A DNA stretch of 64,000 nt, taken from Herpetosiphon sp042688385. GTDB taxonomy: Bacteria > Chloroflexota > Chloroflexia > Chloroflexales > Herpetosiphonaceae. The notes under the pieces are model-generated. The model saw only the letters and a program-made list of their open reading frames with translations. It did not search any database and was not told the DNA's origin. The stretch covers positions 124,001-188,000 of the forward strand of contig NZ_JBHUPY010000025.1 of NCBI RefSeq assembly GCF_042688385.1, read 5' to 3'. A program made the position numbers and the translations under genes. Below are positions 53,549 to 61,990 of the stretch, one piece after another (positions within the stretch are counted from its first letter, which is position 1; every line of letters begins with the position of its first letter).

Positions 53549-54280
53549 ATGAAGGTTGAGCGTTATTTTCGTACCATTGATTTGGCGCGAGCGATTAATA
53601 TCAGTGTTCAGCAAGTGCGCAATTATGAAGCTGAGGGCTTTTTACCTGCTGTCGAACGTGGCCCGAATGGCTATCGCCGTTATACCCAGCAACATATTGC
53701 TGCGCTAAACACTGCCCAGTCCATGATCAATGGCTATGGTTGGCGCGCTGCGCAAACAATTATGGCGGCGCTCCACCAGACTGATCATCAAACAGCGTTT
53801 AATCTAATTAATCAGCATCACGCCAAGCTCGATAGCATTCGCCAGCAGCTTGATCAGACACTGAGCTTGCTCAAAGCAGTGGCCGACCAATTGCCGCCCA
53901 GCCAGCGCCAGCAGCAACGGCTTCTGGTTGGCGAGGCGGCCAAAGCCGTTGGCGTGCCAATTTCGGCCTTGCGGTTTTGGGAGCAACAAGGTCTGTTGCA
54001 GCCAATTCGCCAGCAATCGAATAAATATCGCTACTACGATGAGCGGCAGTTGCGCCGTTTGCGCATTATTGTTTTATTACGTCAAGCAAACGCCGATTTT
54101 GGCTCGATTCGCACCACCTTAGCAACTCTCGATCAGCAGCAACCCCAACGCGCAGTTGCCGCCATCGAACACCGCCGCGCCGCCTTGGCCCAGCAAAGCT
54201 GGGAATGTTTGCAAGCAAACACCAGCTTAGTGAGTTATATTAAGACGTACCTTCCACTAGCGCCACTACCAATTATTTAG
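53549..54280 (+). CDS. Regulator with two tandem MerR-type DNA-binding domains
   Basis: 243 residues. First MerR-type HTH at about 8-60 (TIDLARAINISVQQVRNYEA, GPNGYRRYTQQHIAALN). A helical segment follows (about 75-120). A second MerR HTH is at about 124-180 (LVGEAAKAVGVPISALRFWE, SNKYRYYDERQLRRLRII) with a helical C-terminus. Ordinary MerR proteins have one. No metal-binding cysteine loop is seen. It is transcribed divergently from the UvrA-like gene, which it may regulate in response to a drug. No strong ribosome site before 53549 (AAGGTTTAAC). Confidence 0.82.
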   Translation: MKVERYFRTIDLARAINISVQQVRNYEAEGFLPAVERGPNGYRRYTQQHIAALNTAQSMINGYGWRAAQTIMAALHQTDHQTAFNLINQHHAKLDSIRQQLDQTLSLLKAVADQLPPSQRQQQRLLVGEAAKAVGVPISALRFWEQQGLLQPIRQQSNKYRYYDERQLRRLRIIVLLRQANADFGSIRTTLATLDQQQPQRAVAAIEHRRAALAQQSWECLQANTSLVSYIKTYLPLAPLPII

Positions 54281-54354
54281 TTATTACTTCAAATTATCAA
54301 GCAGAGTATAGCACAAACGTTTTATTTATTATTAAGCCTTACGAGGTATTGACA

Positions 54355-55287
54355 ATGCGGATTGTGATTGTTGGTGGCAGCGGTCAGATTGGGCAATTAT
54401 TAACCAGCTATTGGCGCAATCAAGGCCATAGCGTACAGATTATGGGACGTTCAACAAGCAAGCAGACAACAATCAGTTGGGATGCGGCTCAGCTTGGACC
54501 ATGGGTCGAGCAACTGGAAGCTAGCGATGTTTTGATTAATCTGACGGGCAAGAGTGTTAATTGCCGCTATACCGCCGCCAATCGCAGCGAGCTTTGGCGT
54601 TCGCGAATCGAGACGACACGCTTGCTTGGGCAAGCAATTGCGCAGCTTTCAAAGCCACCTCGGCTCTGGCTGCAAGCGAGCGGTTCAGCTATTTATGCTC
54701 ATAGCCGTGAGCCACAAACCGAAGCCCAGCATACAATTGGCGGGAATGAAATGCATGCCTCGGCGCGTTGGCAGTTTAATGTTGATCTCGTTAAAGCGTG
54801 GGAGGATGCGGCAGTTGCCGCCAAAACTCCGCAGACCCGCAAAATTATGTTGCGCACCAGCATGATGATGAGCCACGATCATGGTGGTGTGTTCGATATT
54901 CTTTGTCGTTTAGCACGATTTGGCTTCGGTGGAACAATCGGCAATGGTCAACAATATGTCGCATGGATTCATAGCCACGATCTGGTGCGTGCTATAGCGT
55001 GGCTGATTGAACAACCAAACCTAGCAGGGCCAATTAATCTCAGTGCACCCCAACCACTGCCAAATCATCAGTTTATGCTGCATTTACGCCAAGCCTTAGG
55101 CATGCGTTTTGGTATGCCTATCCCTAGCCCACTGATGCAGATTGGCGCATGGATGCTGCGCACCGAAGCCGAATTAGTCCTCAAAAGTCGCAATGTGATT
55201 CCCCAACGCTTGCTTGAGCATGGATTTCATTTTGAGTATCCAAGCTGGCCTGACGCATTAGCAAACCTCATAAAATTCCCAATTTAG
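54355..55287 (+). CDS. NAD-dependent epimerase/dehydratase, TIGR01777-like
   Basis: 310 residues. The Rossmann motif is MRIVIVGGSGQIGQLLTSYW. The family's NLTGKSVNCRYTAANRSELW, SRIETTRLLGQAI, WLQASGSAIYAHS and YVAWIHSHDLVRAI, and the C-terminal PLMQIGAWMLRTEAELVLKS-RNVIPQRLL (DUF1731), are all recognisable. These proteins resemble sugar-nucleotide epimerases, but function is generally unknown. ATG 54355 has GAGG eight bases upstream; a TTG two codons earlier is possible. Single gene. Confidence 0.85.
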   Translation: MRIVIVGGSGQIGQLLTSYWRNQGHSVQIMGRSTSKQTTISWDAAQLGPWVEQLEASDVLINLTGKSVNCRYTAANRSELWRSRIETTRLLGQAIAQLSKPPRLWLQASGSAIYAHSREPQTEAQHTIGGNEMHASARWQFNVDLVKAWEDAAVAAKTPQTRKIMLRTSMMMSHDHGGVFDILCRLARFGFGGTIGNGQQYVAWIHSHDLVRAIAWLIEQPNLAGPINLSAPQPLPNHQFMLHLRQALGMRFGMPIPSPLMQIGAWMLRTEAELVLKSRNVIPQRLLEHGFHFEYPSWPDALANLIKFPI

Positions 55288-55385
55288 CCAATTTTGCTGA
55301 ATTTGATTGCAGCATGCAAAAAAAAGCCTGTTTCTGCATCTATATACAGTAGCGACAGATTCGATGGTTTAGCGGAGGAAACGCA

Positions 55386-55667
55386 ATGACTCCAGAGCAA
55401 GAAGTACGCTTCAATCAATTATTGGCCGAAATTATCGATCCCCATGCCTCATTGGCAGCAGCAATTCGCGAATTAGAACAGTTAATGGCTATGCTGCAAG
55501 AGCAAAATACCATCACTGCTGAGCAAGTGCGTCAAGCCAAAGCGTTGATCAACATTATGCAATTAAGCCTCAGTCAGCAAATTCCCGCCAACCAACGCTT
55601 GATTCAGGCCTTAGCTGCAACCCAAAAGTCGGTGGTTGCAGCCACCACCCTAACTCGTTGTGCCTAA
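55386..55667 (+). CDS. Small helical protein, unknown function
   Basis: 93 residues, rich in Gln, Ala, Leu and Glu; mostly helical with heptad-like spacing (LAAAIRELEQLMAMLQEQ, VRQAKALINIMQLSLSQQ), so a coiled coil is likely. No signal peptide or cysteine pattern. A strong GGAGGAA site precedes the ATG by six bases. It lies 28 bases upstream of another small gene in the same direction; they probably form an operon ending at the hairpin 55931-55966. Confidence 0.68.
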   Translation: MTPEQEVRFNQLLAEIIDPHASLAAAIRELEQLMAMLQEQNTITAEQVRQAKALINIMQLSLSQQIPANQRLIQALAATQKSVVAATTLTRCA

Positions 55668-55694
55668 GTTTAGTGAGTGAAAAAGGAGTATGTT

Positions 55695-55925
55695 ATGAAT
55701 GTATACGAATTGCTTGATGATTTATTTTTGAAAATCGATGCCATTAGCATGAGCATCAGCGTCCAAGATCACTTGTCGAATGAGTTAGATACCCAAGTCT
55801 GTGCCTGTGCCTATCTTCTATTTGCCACCTTGACCAATCAAATTAAGCCTGATGCGGCGATGACTGCTGTTTTAGAAGGCATGGCGTGCCGCATTACCTT
55901 GGCAGACCTCACATTGGCCGCTTAA
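55695..55925 (+). CDS. Small acidic protein, unknown function
   Basis: 76 residues (MNVYELLDDLFLKIDAISMS and so on) with three Cys residues, two in VCAC. No membrane segment is obvious. AAGGAG at 55683 sets the ATG at 55695. Second gene of the pair with the 55386 gene and followed by a terminator. I do not recognise it. Confidence 0.62.
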   Translation: MNVYELLDDLFLKIDAISMSISVQDHLSNELDTQVCACAYLLFATLTNQIKPDAAMTAVLEGMACRITLADLTLAA

Positions 55926-55930
55926 CGATC

Positions 55931-55966
55931 AAGCAGCAGTAATCGCCCATGATTGCTGCTGCTTTT
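55931..55966. terminator. Terminator hairpin after the small-gene pair
   Basis: AAGCAGCAGTAATC and GATTGCTGCTGCTT (one G-T pair) with an eight-base loop, followed by TTAATC. It is also downstream of the convergent nitronate monooxygenase gene, so it may act in both directions. Confidence 0.7.
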
Positions 55967-55991
55967 AATCGATCTATTCAGCTAGGCTGCG

Positions 55992-57419
55992 CTATTGTTG
56001 GGGCACTGCTGCCAACAAATATTCCAATACATCAACCGCGCTAAAGCCCTGCGGATGAATTTCGAGCAAGGCGGCGACAGTTTTAATATCATCACCCAAA
56101 GTCACCAAGGGTTGCTCGGTATACTCTTTGCGTTGCTGGGGCATACCAATGTTGGCAAACAAGGCATTGCACAAGCATTTACGGCCCGTCGTGTCGTTAA
56201 TATCGCCGCCTTTTTTCACGTATTGATCGATTGGCTCAGCTGGGCAGCGAAAGCCCATCGTGCCATCTTCGCGCGGGTAGGCCACCCGCAAATAGCCCAA
56301 ATCACAGATCCGTGGGCGTTCTTTGTAGGTCGGCTCTAAGGCGAGGGTCGTATTCAACTCGGCCACCTTGAAGGGAAAGCCGGTTGGCGAAGCCAAGGCA
56401 TCAGTAAAAATCGTCAGGCTATCGTTGGCAATATCATGCAAAAGCGATTGACGAATTTCAGGGCTAAAGCCTGAGTCGTTCGAGAGCGCAAATGCAGTGC
56501 CAACTTGAATGCCAACCGCGCCACTAGCCAAGGCTTCAGCCAAACGCTCAGGCGAGCCATACGAACCAGCCATCCAGAAGGGCAAGCCTAAATCCTGCAA
56601 TTTGACCAAATCGACCACATCGCGTTGACCATAGACTGGCTCGCCGCGTTCGTTAAAGACTGGTTGGCCGCGTGGCGGCGCATTATGGCCCCCAGCCGTT
56701 GGGCCTTCGACGATAAAGCCATTGACCTTGCCAGTGGCTTTTTTGGCCAAAGCAATCGCCAAGGTATTCGAGGCAATAATTGCCAAAAATGCTGGGCGCT
56801 TGAGCGTAGCAGGTGGATTATCAAACATTTGCTTGGGATCAAAATGGACAGCTAATTTATCGTCAGCCCCAGCTTGCTCAACGTAAATATTCAGGCTAGC
56901 AGCCTCGCCAACTGAAAACTGATCAAGCACGCCTGGGATTTCGCGCGGAATGCCCGCGCCCATCAGCACATAATCAACATTGGCCAACATTGCGCCATAC
57001 AAGGCCGATAAATTGGGCATTTGCACTTTTTCCAGCAAGTTGATCCCAACCACGCCCTCGTGGCCTTCCTTGGCCAACCACACTTCGACAAACGAAGCCA
57101 CAACATTCAAAATCTGCCATTCATTTGATGGGACGGCAGTATACATCGGCACAGCCCGATATGGCTGATCGGCAGGCTTGCCACCTTCGATAAAATAGCG
57201 TTCGAGAATGCGCTCGACATAGCCAGCAATCGGAAAATGCGCTAGCGCTCGGCGCATCGCTCCATCATGATCGCCCTCTTGCAAACGCCGAGCAAGCACT
57301 ACATTGATCCCAGTCCCAGAAACTACACCAAGTTGACCTGCGCTTGCAACGGCCTTGGCTAGCCGCCAATCAGATACGGCGACACCCATGCCGCCTTGAA
57401 TTACAATGGGAAAACGCAT
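55992..57419 (-). CDS. Nitronate monooxygenase (2-nitropropane dioxygenase family)
   Basis: 475 residues, FMN-dependent TIM-barrel family. The N-terminal PIVIQGGMGVAVSDWRLAKA and SGTGINVVLARRL, the EGPTAGGHNAPPRG segment with the catalytic His region, and AEALASGAVGIQVGTAFALS are typical. It oxidises nitronates. The protein is longer than the common 320-360-residue forms and has an extended C-terminus with CDLGYLR, GFRCPAEP and GRKCLCNALFANIG. This long form is seen in several bacteria and may differ in substrate. GGAG precedes the start. Confidence 0.85.
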   Translation of the reverse strand: MRFPIVIQGGMGVAVSDWRLAKAVASAGQLGVVSGTGINVVLARRLQEGDHDGAMRRALAHFPIAGYVERILERYFIEGGKPADQPYRAVPMYTAVPSNEWQILNVVASFVEVWLAKEGHEGVVGINLLEKVQMPNLSALYGAMLANVDYVLMGAGIPREIPGVLDQFSVGEAASLNIYVEQAGADDKLAVHFDPKQMFDNPPATLKRPAFLAIIASNTLAIALAKKATGKVNGFIVEGPTAGGHNAPPRGQPVFNERGEPVYGQRDVVDLVKLQDLGLPFWMAGSYGSPERLAEALASGAVGIQVGTAFALSNDSGFSPEIRQSLLHDIANDSLTIFTDALASPTGFPFKVAELNTTLALEPTYKERPRICDLGYLRVAYPREDGTMGFRCPAEPIDQYVKKGGDINDTTGRKCLCNALFANIGMPQQRKEYTEQPLVTLGDDIKTVAALLEIHPQGFSAVDVLEYLLAAVPQQ

Positions 57420-57536
57420 GAGGCTGCTCCATGTTTAGTAAGCTATTGCGTGATTGTATGCTATCCTAATAGCCACAACGTAGTGAATTATAGCCCCTTG
57501 TGGCATATTTCTCTACAATGCAGTGCGTCAAATGCA

Positions 57537-57564
57537 TTGCAAACAACCTAAAACGTGGTATAGT
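57537..57564 (+). promoter_or_regulatory. Candidate sigma-70 promoter of the pyrophosphatase gene
   Basis: TTGCAA at 57537-57542 and TATAGT at 57559-57564 with a 16-base spacer, preceded by TG at -10 (TGGTATAGT). It lies about 40 bases upstream of the start codon and fits a constitutive promoter. Confidence 0.5.
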
Positions 57565-57602
57565 TGCGCCGTTTTGATAACCCATGTATGGAGGAATTCC
57601 CT

Positions 57603-58139
57603 GTGAATATTTGGCATGATGTGCCATTTGGCGACGATGCGCCAGAAATTATTAACGTAGTGATTGAAATTCCCCGTGGCTCACGCAATAAGTATGAAAT
57701 CGATAAAGATACCGGTTTGGTCAAGCTTGATCGGGTGCTTTCATCAGCCGTCTATTATCCAGGCGATTATGGCTTAATTCCTCAAACCTATTGCGATGAT
57801 GGCGATCCATTAGATGTGATTTTGCTGATCAACTTCCCAACCTTCCCTGGCTGCTTGATTGAAGCACGCCCAGTTGGCGTGTTTGGCATGATCGACGGCG
57901 GCGAAAACGACGATAAAATTCTCGCCGTTCCAGCCAACGACCCCTACTTTGCCAATATCAAAGATTTGGGCGATGTGCCGCCACACTTCATCAAAGAAGT
58001 AACCCAATTCTTTGCCTCATACAAAGCCTTAGAAAACAAAACTGTTGAAGTTGGCGAATGGCAAGGTGCCGAAGCCGCCAAGCAACGAATCCAAGATTCA
58101 ATTCAACTCTACAACGATAATTTCCGCAAGCCTGAGTAG
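57603..58139 (+). CDS. ppa: Inorganic pyrophosphatase, soluble family I
   Basis: 178 residues. The family signature is EIPRGSRNKYEIDKDTGLVK, then VYYPGDYGLIPQTYCDDGDPLD (metal-binding Asp cluster) and GGENDDKILAVP. It hydrolyses pyrophosphate to drive biosynthesis. The GTG at 57603 is preferred because GGAGGAA ends six bases before it; an ATG at 57588 sits before that site and would lack its own. Single gene, followed by a terminator at 58183. Confidence 0.94.
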   Translation: MNIWHDVPFGDDAPEIINVVIEIPRGSRNKYEIDKDTGLVKLDRVLSSAVYYPGDYGLIPQTYCDDGDPLDVILLINFPTFPGCLIEARPVGVFGMIDGGENDDKILAVPANDPYFANIKDLGDVPPHFIKEVTQFFASYKALENKTVEVGEWQGAEAAKQRIQDSIQLYNDNFRKPE

Positions 58140-58182
58140 GTTTGCGGGATCAGGATTCAGGGGCTAGGGTTCAGGATTGAGC

Positions 58183-58213
58183 AGTACGCAGGGTTTATTT
58201 TGCCCTGCGTACT
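58183..58213 (+). terminator. Terminator of ppa
   Basis: Perfect 11-bp arms AGTACGCAGGG / CCCTGCGTACT with a nine-base loop, followed by CTGTTTA. Located 44 bases after the ppa stop. Confidence 0.75.
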
Positions 58214-58249
58214 CTGTTTAAAGCTGCTTGCATTAGCCCTATAGCAGAC

Positions 58250-58359
58250 TTTCATATTAGGAAGTACATCCCTACCTTAGTCTCTACACAACAGTATAGG
58301 CGATCTATGATAGATCACCTATTTCATATTAGGAAGTACATCCCTACCTTAGTCTCTAC
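58250..58359. repeat. 38-bp direct repeat at the 3' end of a small gene
   Basis: TTTCATATTAGGAAGTACAT and the following CCCTACCTTAGTCTCTAC occur at 58250-58287 and 58322-58359, 72 bases apart. The second copy covers the stop of the minus-strand gene at 58349. A 23-base imperfect palindrome (AGGCGATCTAT/ATAGATCACCT) lies between the copies. Confidence 0.72.
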
Positions 58360-58768
58360 GCTTTCGACTATTAATCAAATAAGCACACTGATCGGCAACC
58401 TCTGGAAAGCGCTGGGCAACCATTTCCAACACCTGATACATCTCGGCAGCCTCAATAAAGGGATAGGTATCTTGGGCAAGAGCAATTTGGATACGCCGCA
58501 AATTCGTTCCTTCGCGCAACCAACTCTCGGTCGTTCGCAACAAGGCTGAGCCTTCATCACTCGTCCACCAACTCAGAATCTCGTACAAGACCGCCACTAC
58601 CTTCCAAGGCCAGGTGTGCGAAATCGCCTCATCGAGACGCTCAGCCAACCGCTCCTCCCCTGCATCTTCTATGAGCCGACTCACCCACATCACAATAAGC
58701 CCCTTGTCACCATCCGGATGCTCTGCCTGAATCGTGCGCAAGGTTTGCTCAAGAATCTCCTGATTCAT
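58349..58768 (-). CDS. Hypothetical helical protein
   Basis: 139 residues, acidic, mostly helical (RTIQAEHPDGDKGLIVMWVS, RLIEDAGEERLAERLDEAIS, WWTSDEGSALLRTTESWL). Cytoplasmic by appearance. GGAGGTGAT precedes the ATG at 58768. No family recognised. The last codons lie in a 38-bp direct repeat, so part of the C-terminus may have been duplicated downstream. Confidence 0.65.
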   Translation of the reverse strand: MNQEILEQTLRTIQAEHPDGDKGLIVMWVSRLIEDAGEERLAERLDEAISHTWPWKVVAVLYEILSWWTSDEGSALLRTTESWLREGTNLRRIQIALAQDTYPFIEAAEMYQVLEMVAQRFPEVADQCAYLINSRKRRD

Positions 58769-58900
58769 CAATCACCTCCAGAATTTCTTTCGTCTATTCA
58801 TTATAGGATAGCAATCAGGAACTTAGTGATTAGAAGTTGTTTGAACGCAAATGCGAAGAACACGAGATTCTCTACGAATATTACTATAAACCTATAGAAA

Positions 58901-58947
58901 GAAGCCCCTCACCCGCGTGCAGTGGGAGAGGGGGTTGGGGTGAGGAA
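58901..58947. repeat. GC-rich intergenic repeat, copy 5, short
   Basis: GAAGCCCCTCACCCGCGTGC then AGTGGGAGAGGGGGTTGGGG and TGAGG: a single half-unit of the family at 50677-51121, lying just downstream of the CrtD-like gene. Confidence 0.68.
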
Positions 58948-58969
58948 ATGAACCTTGCACTAGCTTAAA

Positions 58970-60475
58970 CTACGATCTTGAGCGCCGAATTTTCTGATAG
59001 ACCTGAATCGCACTTTGGGTCACCGCCGCGGTGCTTTGGCCAGGAAACGTACTATCGCCCACCAGCCATAAACCATTAATCTTCGCAGCTTGCGGCCCTA
59101 AACTCAACAAGCCCGAAATTGAGCGCCACTGCGGCAAACCGCCAACCATGCCCCGCTTGCGTTGGGTATAGCGCGCAAACGACACTGGCGTGCCAATTTG
59201 TTGATAGCGAAGATGCTGGCGAATTGTAGGCAGCGCCAGTTCAACCGTATCGAGCATGCGCTCAGCCATCGCCTCTTTTTCAGCCCGATAACGTGCAGGA
59301 TCAGTTTGCCGCCAATGCCACCAGCGACTTACATTAGTATGAGTTGAAACAGTCATAGCGCGTTGGCCCTGCGGCGCACGCGAACGATCGGCGGCAGGGT
59401 GTAACGAAATAAAGACGCTATTGGCTTCGCCCAGCGCTTGAGCATAATCAGCAATAATTTGGTGGTGCTCAGCCAAACCTTGGGGAATTGCCGCCTCGTC
59501 GATGCCCAAATAGAGCGTTGTTGCCCCCCAACCTTGCGGAACTGCTTCAATCCTGCGACGCAACAGCCAACTTGGCGGCTGATCAAGTAAGTCAGCCAAA
59601 TCCCACATGGTTGTATTAGCAATCACATGCCGCGCCCGCAAACGCTCGCCGTGTTCAGTCATCACGCCCACAATTTGGCCGCGATCAGTCTGAATTTGGC
59701 TAACTTTTTGGCGATAGCGAATTTCGCCGCCGGCTTTGATCAAGGCTTGCTCAAGCGTTCTGGCCAAATTCCAAGCGCCGCCTTCCACGTAGTAGGTGCC
59801 AATGCGCGCCAAATCGAGCGCAACCGCGCCATAGAGCCAAGCGCATTCAGCATTGCTACTTTGGGCGCTAATCAATAATTGACCATCGATAAAAGCGTGC
59901 ATACGCCGATCATCAACCTTATGTCGATCTAAAACGTGTTTGACTGTGCGTGGTAGGGCTGGCAGCAAATGCAGCATTTCAGGCCGAATTGTGCTCGCCA
60001 AGAGGCCCAAATCTGCCAGCGATTCAGGCGGCATCGGCGGCATACGCCCAGCAAAACGCCAAGCGATCTCGGCCAACTGTTCTTGCTCGCGCCAAAATTG
60101 CTCTGCTTCCCATGCTTGGCTTGGGCAAAGCCGCTGACGCTCTGCACGCCAACGCTCATCGCCCCAACGCGTTACCCGCAGATCGGGCAACCACACCTCC
60201 ATGGCTGGGTTGAGAGGCTGAATTGGCCAGCTTAAGCCCAATTTTTGACCAAGCCAATGATGCGCACCGCCAGGCCGAAAACCAGCAAAAACGGTTGCGC
60301 CAACATCAAAAATATACTGATCGCCATTGGGGCGTTTGCGTTGATAGGAAGAAGCACAGCCACCAGGCTCGATATGCGCCTCAAGCACGAGCACGCGGTA
60401 GCCATCGTTGGCTAAGAGGGCGGCGGCAGACAAACCTGCAATGCCTGCGCCAATCACAATCAAATCATAATCCAT
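58970..60475 (-). CDS. Phytoene desaturase-family FAD oxidoreductase (CrtD-like)
   Basis: 501 residues. The FAD motif is DLIVIGAGIAGLSAAALLAN with EAHIEPGGCASSY. GATVFAGF and the C-terminal GLWLVGDSTFPGQSTAAVTQSAIQ are typical of the CrtI/CrtD/CrtO desaturases and carotenoid isomerases. It should act on carotene double bonds (C-3',4' desaturation or isomerisation); Herpetosiphon makes gamma-carotene derivatives, so a CrtD role is plausible. GGGGAA precedes the ATG at 60475. No other carotenoid gene is adjacent. Confidence 0.8.
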   Translation of the reverse strand: MDYDLIVIGAGIAGLSAAALLANDGYRVLVLEAHIEPGGCASSYQRKRPNGDQYIFDVGATVFAGFRPGGAHHWLGQKLGLSWPIQPLNPAMEVWLPDLRVTRWGDERWRAERQRLCPSQAWEAEQFWREQEQLAEIAWRFAGRMPPMPPESLADLGLLASTIRPEMLHLLPALPRTVKHVLDRHKVDDRRMHAFIDGQLLISAQSSNAECAWLYGAVALDLARIGTYYVEGGAWNLARTLEQALIKAGGEIRYRQKVSQIQTDRGQIVGVMTEHGERLRARHVIANTTMWDLADLLDQPPSWLLRRRIEAVPQGWGATTLYLGIDEAAIPQGLAEHHQIIADYAQALGEANSVFISLHPAADRSRAPQGQRAMTVSTHTNVSRWWHWRQTDPARYRAEKEAMAERMLDTVELALPTIRQHLRYQQIGTPVSFARYTQRKRGMVGGLPQWRSISGLLSLGPQAAKINGLWLVGDSTFPGQSTAAVTQSAIQVYQKIRRSRS

Positions 60476-60532
60476 CGCCAATTCCCCAGCTAGATCGTAC
60501 AGGCTATGCTACGTGAGAAATCAGCGTGTGGT

Positions 60533-61000
60533 TTAATACAAATCCCAAATCGTTTCGCCACGCAAAATCCGCACAATATAATCGGGAAAAGTTTTAACTG
60601 AGACCGGTTTCGCTACAAACCCATCAAAGCCAGCCAAGCGCATCTTTTCAACATCTTCGCGGCTGCTATAGGCCGACATCGCGACAATTTTGGTGCGCTT
60701 GAAATCGGGCAAGACGTGTAACTTTTGCAGCACCATGTAACCATTCTCTCGCGGGATGCGAATATCCAGTAAAATCAGGTCGAGCATTCCTAAGGAGGGG
60801 TTTTGTTGAACTTGCGGCGAACTTAGCCAATTAAAAAAGGCATCGCCAGAGGCGCGAGCATTACAATAGGCCACTTGAACCCGCTCACGCAGCAGCAACA
60901 AAGCCAAATTCATACTATCAACGTTATCTTCAATCACCATAACTTTGGCCTGGGTTGGAGCGACGCTGGTTGGTTTTGGCCGAAGAGCAGCACCTACCAT
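60533..61000 (-). CDS. Single-domain response regulator
   Basis: 155 residues. Receiver domain: acidic pair in VMVIEDNVDSM, phospho-acceptor D79 in ILLDIRIPRENGYM, conserved Ser in AMSAYSS, and Lys in FVAKPVS. A 20-residue N-terminal extension and no output domain, so it acts by protein contacts. The start at 61000 has GGAGG seven bases upstream. No kinase gene is adjacent; the orphan GAF kinase at 18829-20085 is one possible partner but there is no evidence for it. Confidence 0.85.
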   Translation of the reverse strand: MVGAALRPKPTSVAPTQAKVMVIEDNVDSMNLALLLLRERVQVAYCNARASGDAFFNWLSSPQVQQNPSLGMLDLILLDIRIPRENGYMVLQKLHVLPDFKRTKIVAMSAYSSREDVEKMRLAGFDGFVAKPVSVKTFPDYIVRILRGETIWDLY

Positions 61001-61322
61001 ATGAGAACCTCCGAATGGATTGGCTATCGATCGCATGGCATCAGCGAGACAAATAATAATTATGGGTGATGCCACTATCCCCCCAAAGTAGCAGTTTTAC
61101 TACTACTATCTCATCCCTTGGGGTTAAATTTGCCTGAAACTCAGCAATAAATCAAGAGCCTAGGATAAAATGGGGACTTTTAGGCTAGGTCGCTCGTTCG
61201 AGATTGGGTGTGAAATTGGAGCACTGGTGGGCAGAGGCAAGCTTGGTTCGCAACGTAACCAATGGTTTATGCGTAGCAAGACAGGCCTCGCAACCCCAAC
61301 CAAGGTTTATTAGGAGGATTGG
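61001..61322. other. Divergent intergenic region between receiver gene and ECF sigma gene
   Basis: 322 bases without a recognisable gene. It holds CCCCAAAGTAGCAGTTTTAC and CTACTACTATC stretches and a short inverted repeat AGCCTAGGATAAAATGGGGAC. No convincing sigma-70 or ECF-type promoter pair could be read. AGGAGG at the right end is the ribosome site of the sigma factor gene. Confidence 0.4.
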
Positions 61323-61928
61323 ATGCACGATACTATGACTAGCACAGCCCTCTATACGGCGTGCTTTGAACACGATTCGCTCGCGCAACACGAGGCCTAT
61401 ACAACGCTTTGGCATATGCTGTATCGCGTGGCCTACGCCATGTTGCACGCCTACCCCGATGGCGATGCCATTACCACCGATTGCACCCAAAAAGCCTTGA
61501 TCAAAATTCATCGCAATCTTGGGCAATGCCAAAATCCAGCTACCTTCCGCGAATGGTGTATGCAAATTGTCCGCCGCACGGTGCTCGACGAGCTACGCCG
61601 CCCTGAACATCGCCGCCGTGCCAGCATGCCCGATGCTGAACATGGGCCATGGGCCGCCCCAATCGAAACCTTGCAACTTGATGATCTGCGCGGTATCTTA
61701 ACCGAGGTCATTGATGCCGGGCCGCTCAGCGCCCGTTCGCGCCGCGTAGTAGTTGGGCGCTATTTCAGCGAGCAAAATGATGATCTGCTGGCCCAAACCG
61801 AAAGTGAATTAGCCCAAAAACCTGTTTTAGCCTCGCACATTCAGGTAACTCGGGCCAAAAATTTGGCAGCCTTGCGCCGCGATCCTGCATTAATTGCCCG
61901 CTTGCGCGAATTTGTCGAAGAAGGATAG
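61323..61928 (+). CDS. ECF-type RNA polymerase sigma factor
   Basis: 201 residues. Region 2 (YTTLWHMLYRVAYAMLHAYP, DAITTDCTQKALIKIHRNLG and FREWCMQIVRRTVLDELRRP) is clear. Region 4 is less canonical (TEVIDAGPLSARSRRVVVGR, AQKPVLASHIQVTRAKNLAAL). It directs RNA polymerase to a small regulon. GGAGG lies five bases before the ATG. It is followed by a zinc-finger protein gene and, on the other strand, a CHAT protein gene; this grouping suggests that the sigma factor and CHAT protein are in one signalling module. Confidence 0.84.
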   Translation: MHDTMTSTALYTACFEHDSLAQHEAYTTLWHMLYRVAYAMLHAYPDGDAITTDCTQKALIKIHRNLGQCQNPATFREWCMQIVRRTVLDELRRPEHRRRASMPDAEHGPWAAPIETLQLDDLRGILTEVIDAGPLSARSRRVVVGRYFSEQNDDLLAQTESELAQKPVLASHIQVTRAKNLAALRRDPALIARLREFVEEG

Positions 61929-61990
61929 GTCGAGGCGCTTGCATGCGTCTCCATGCTGAAGCCGCTGATTAGTTGTAGTAGGAACGTTCT

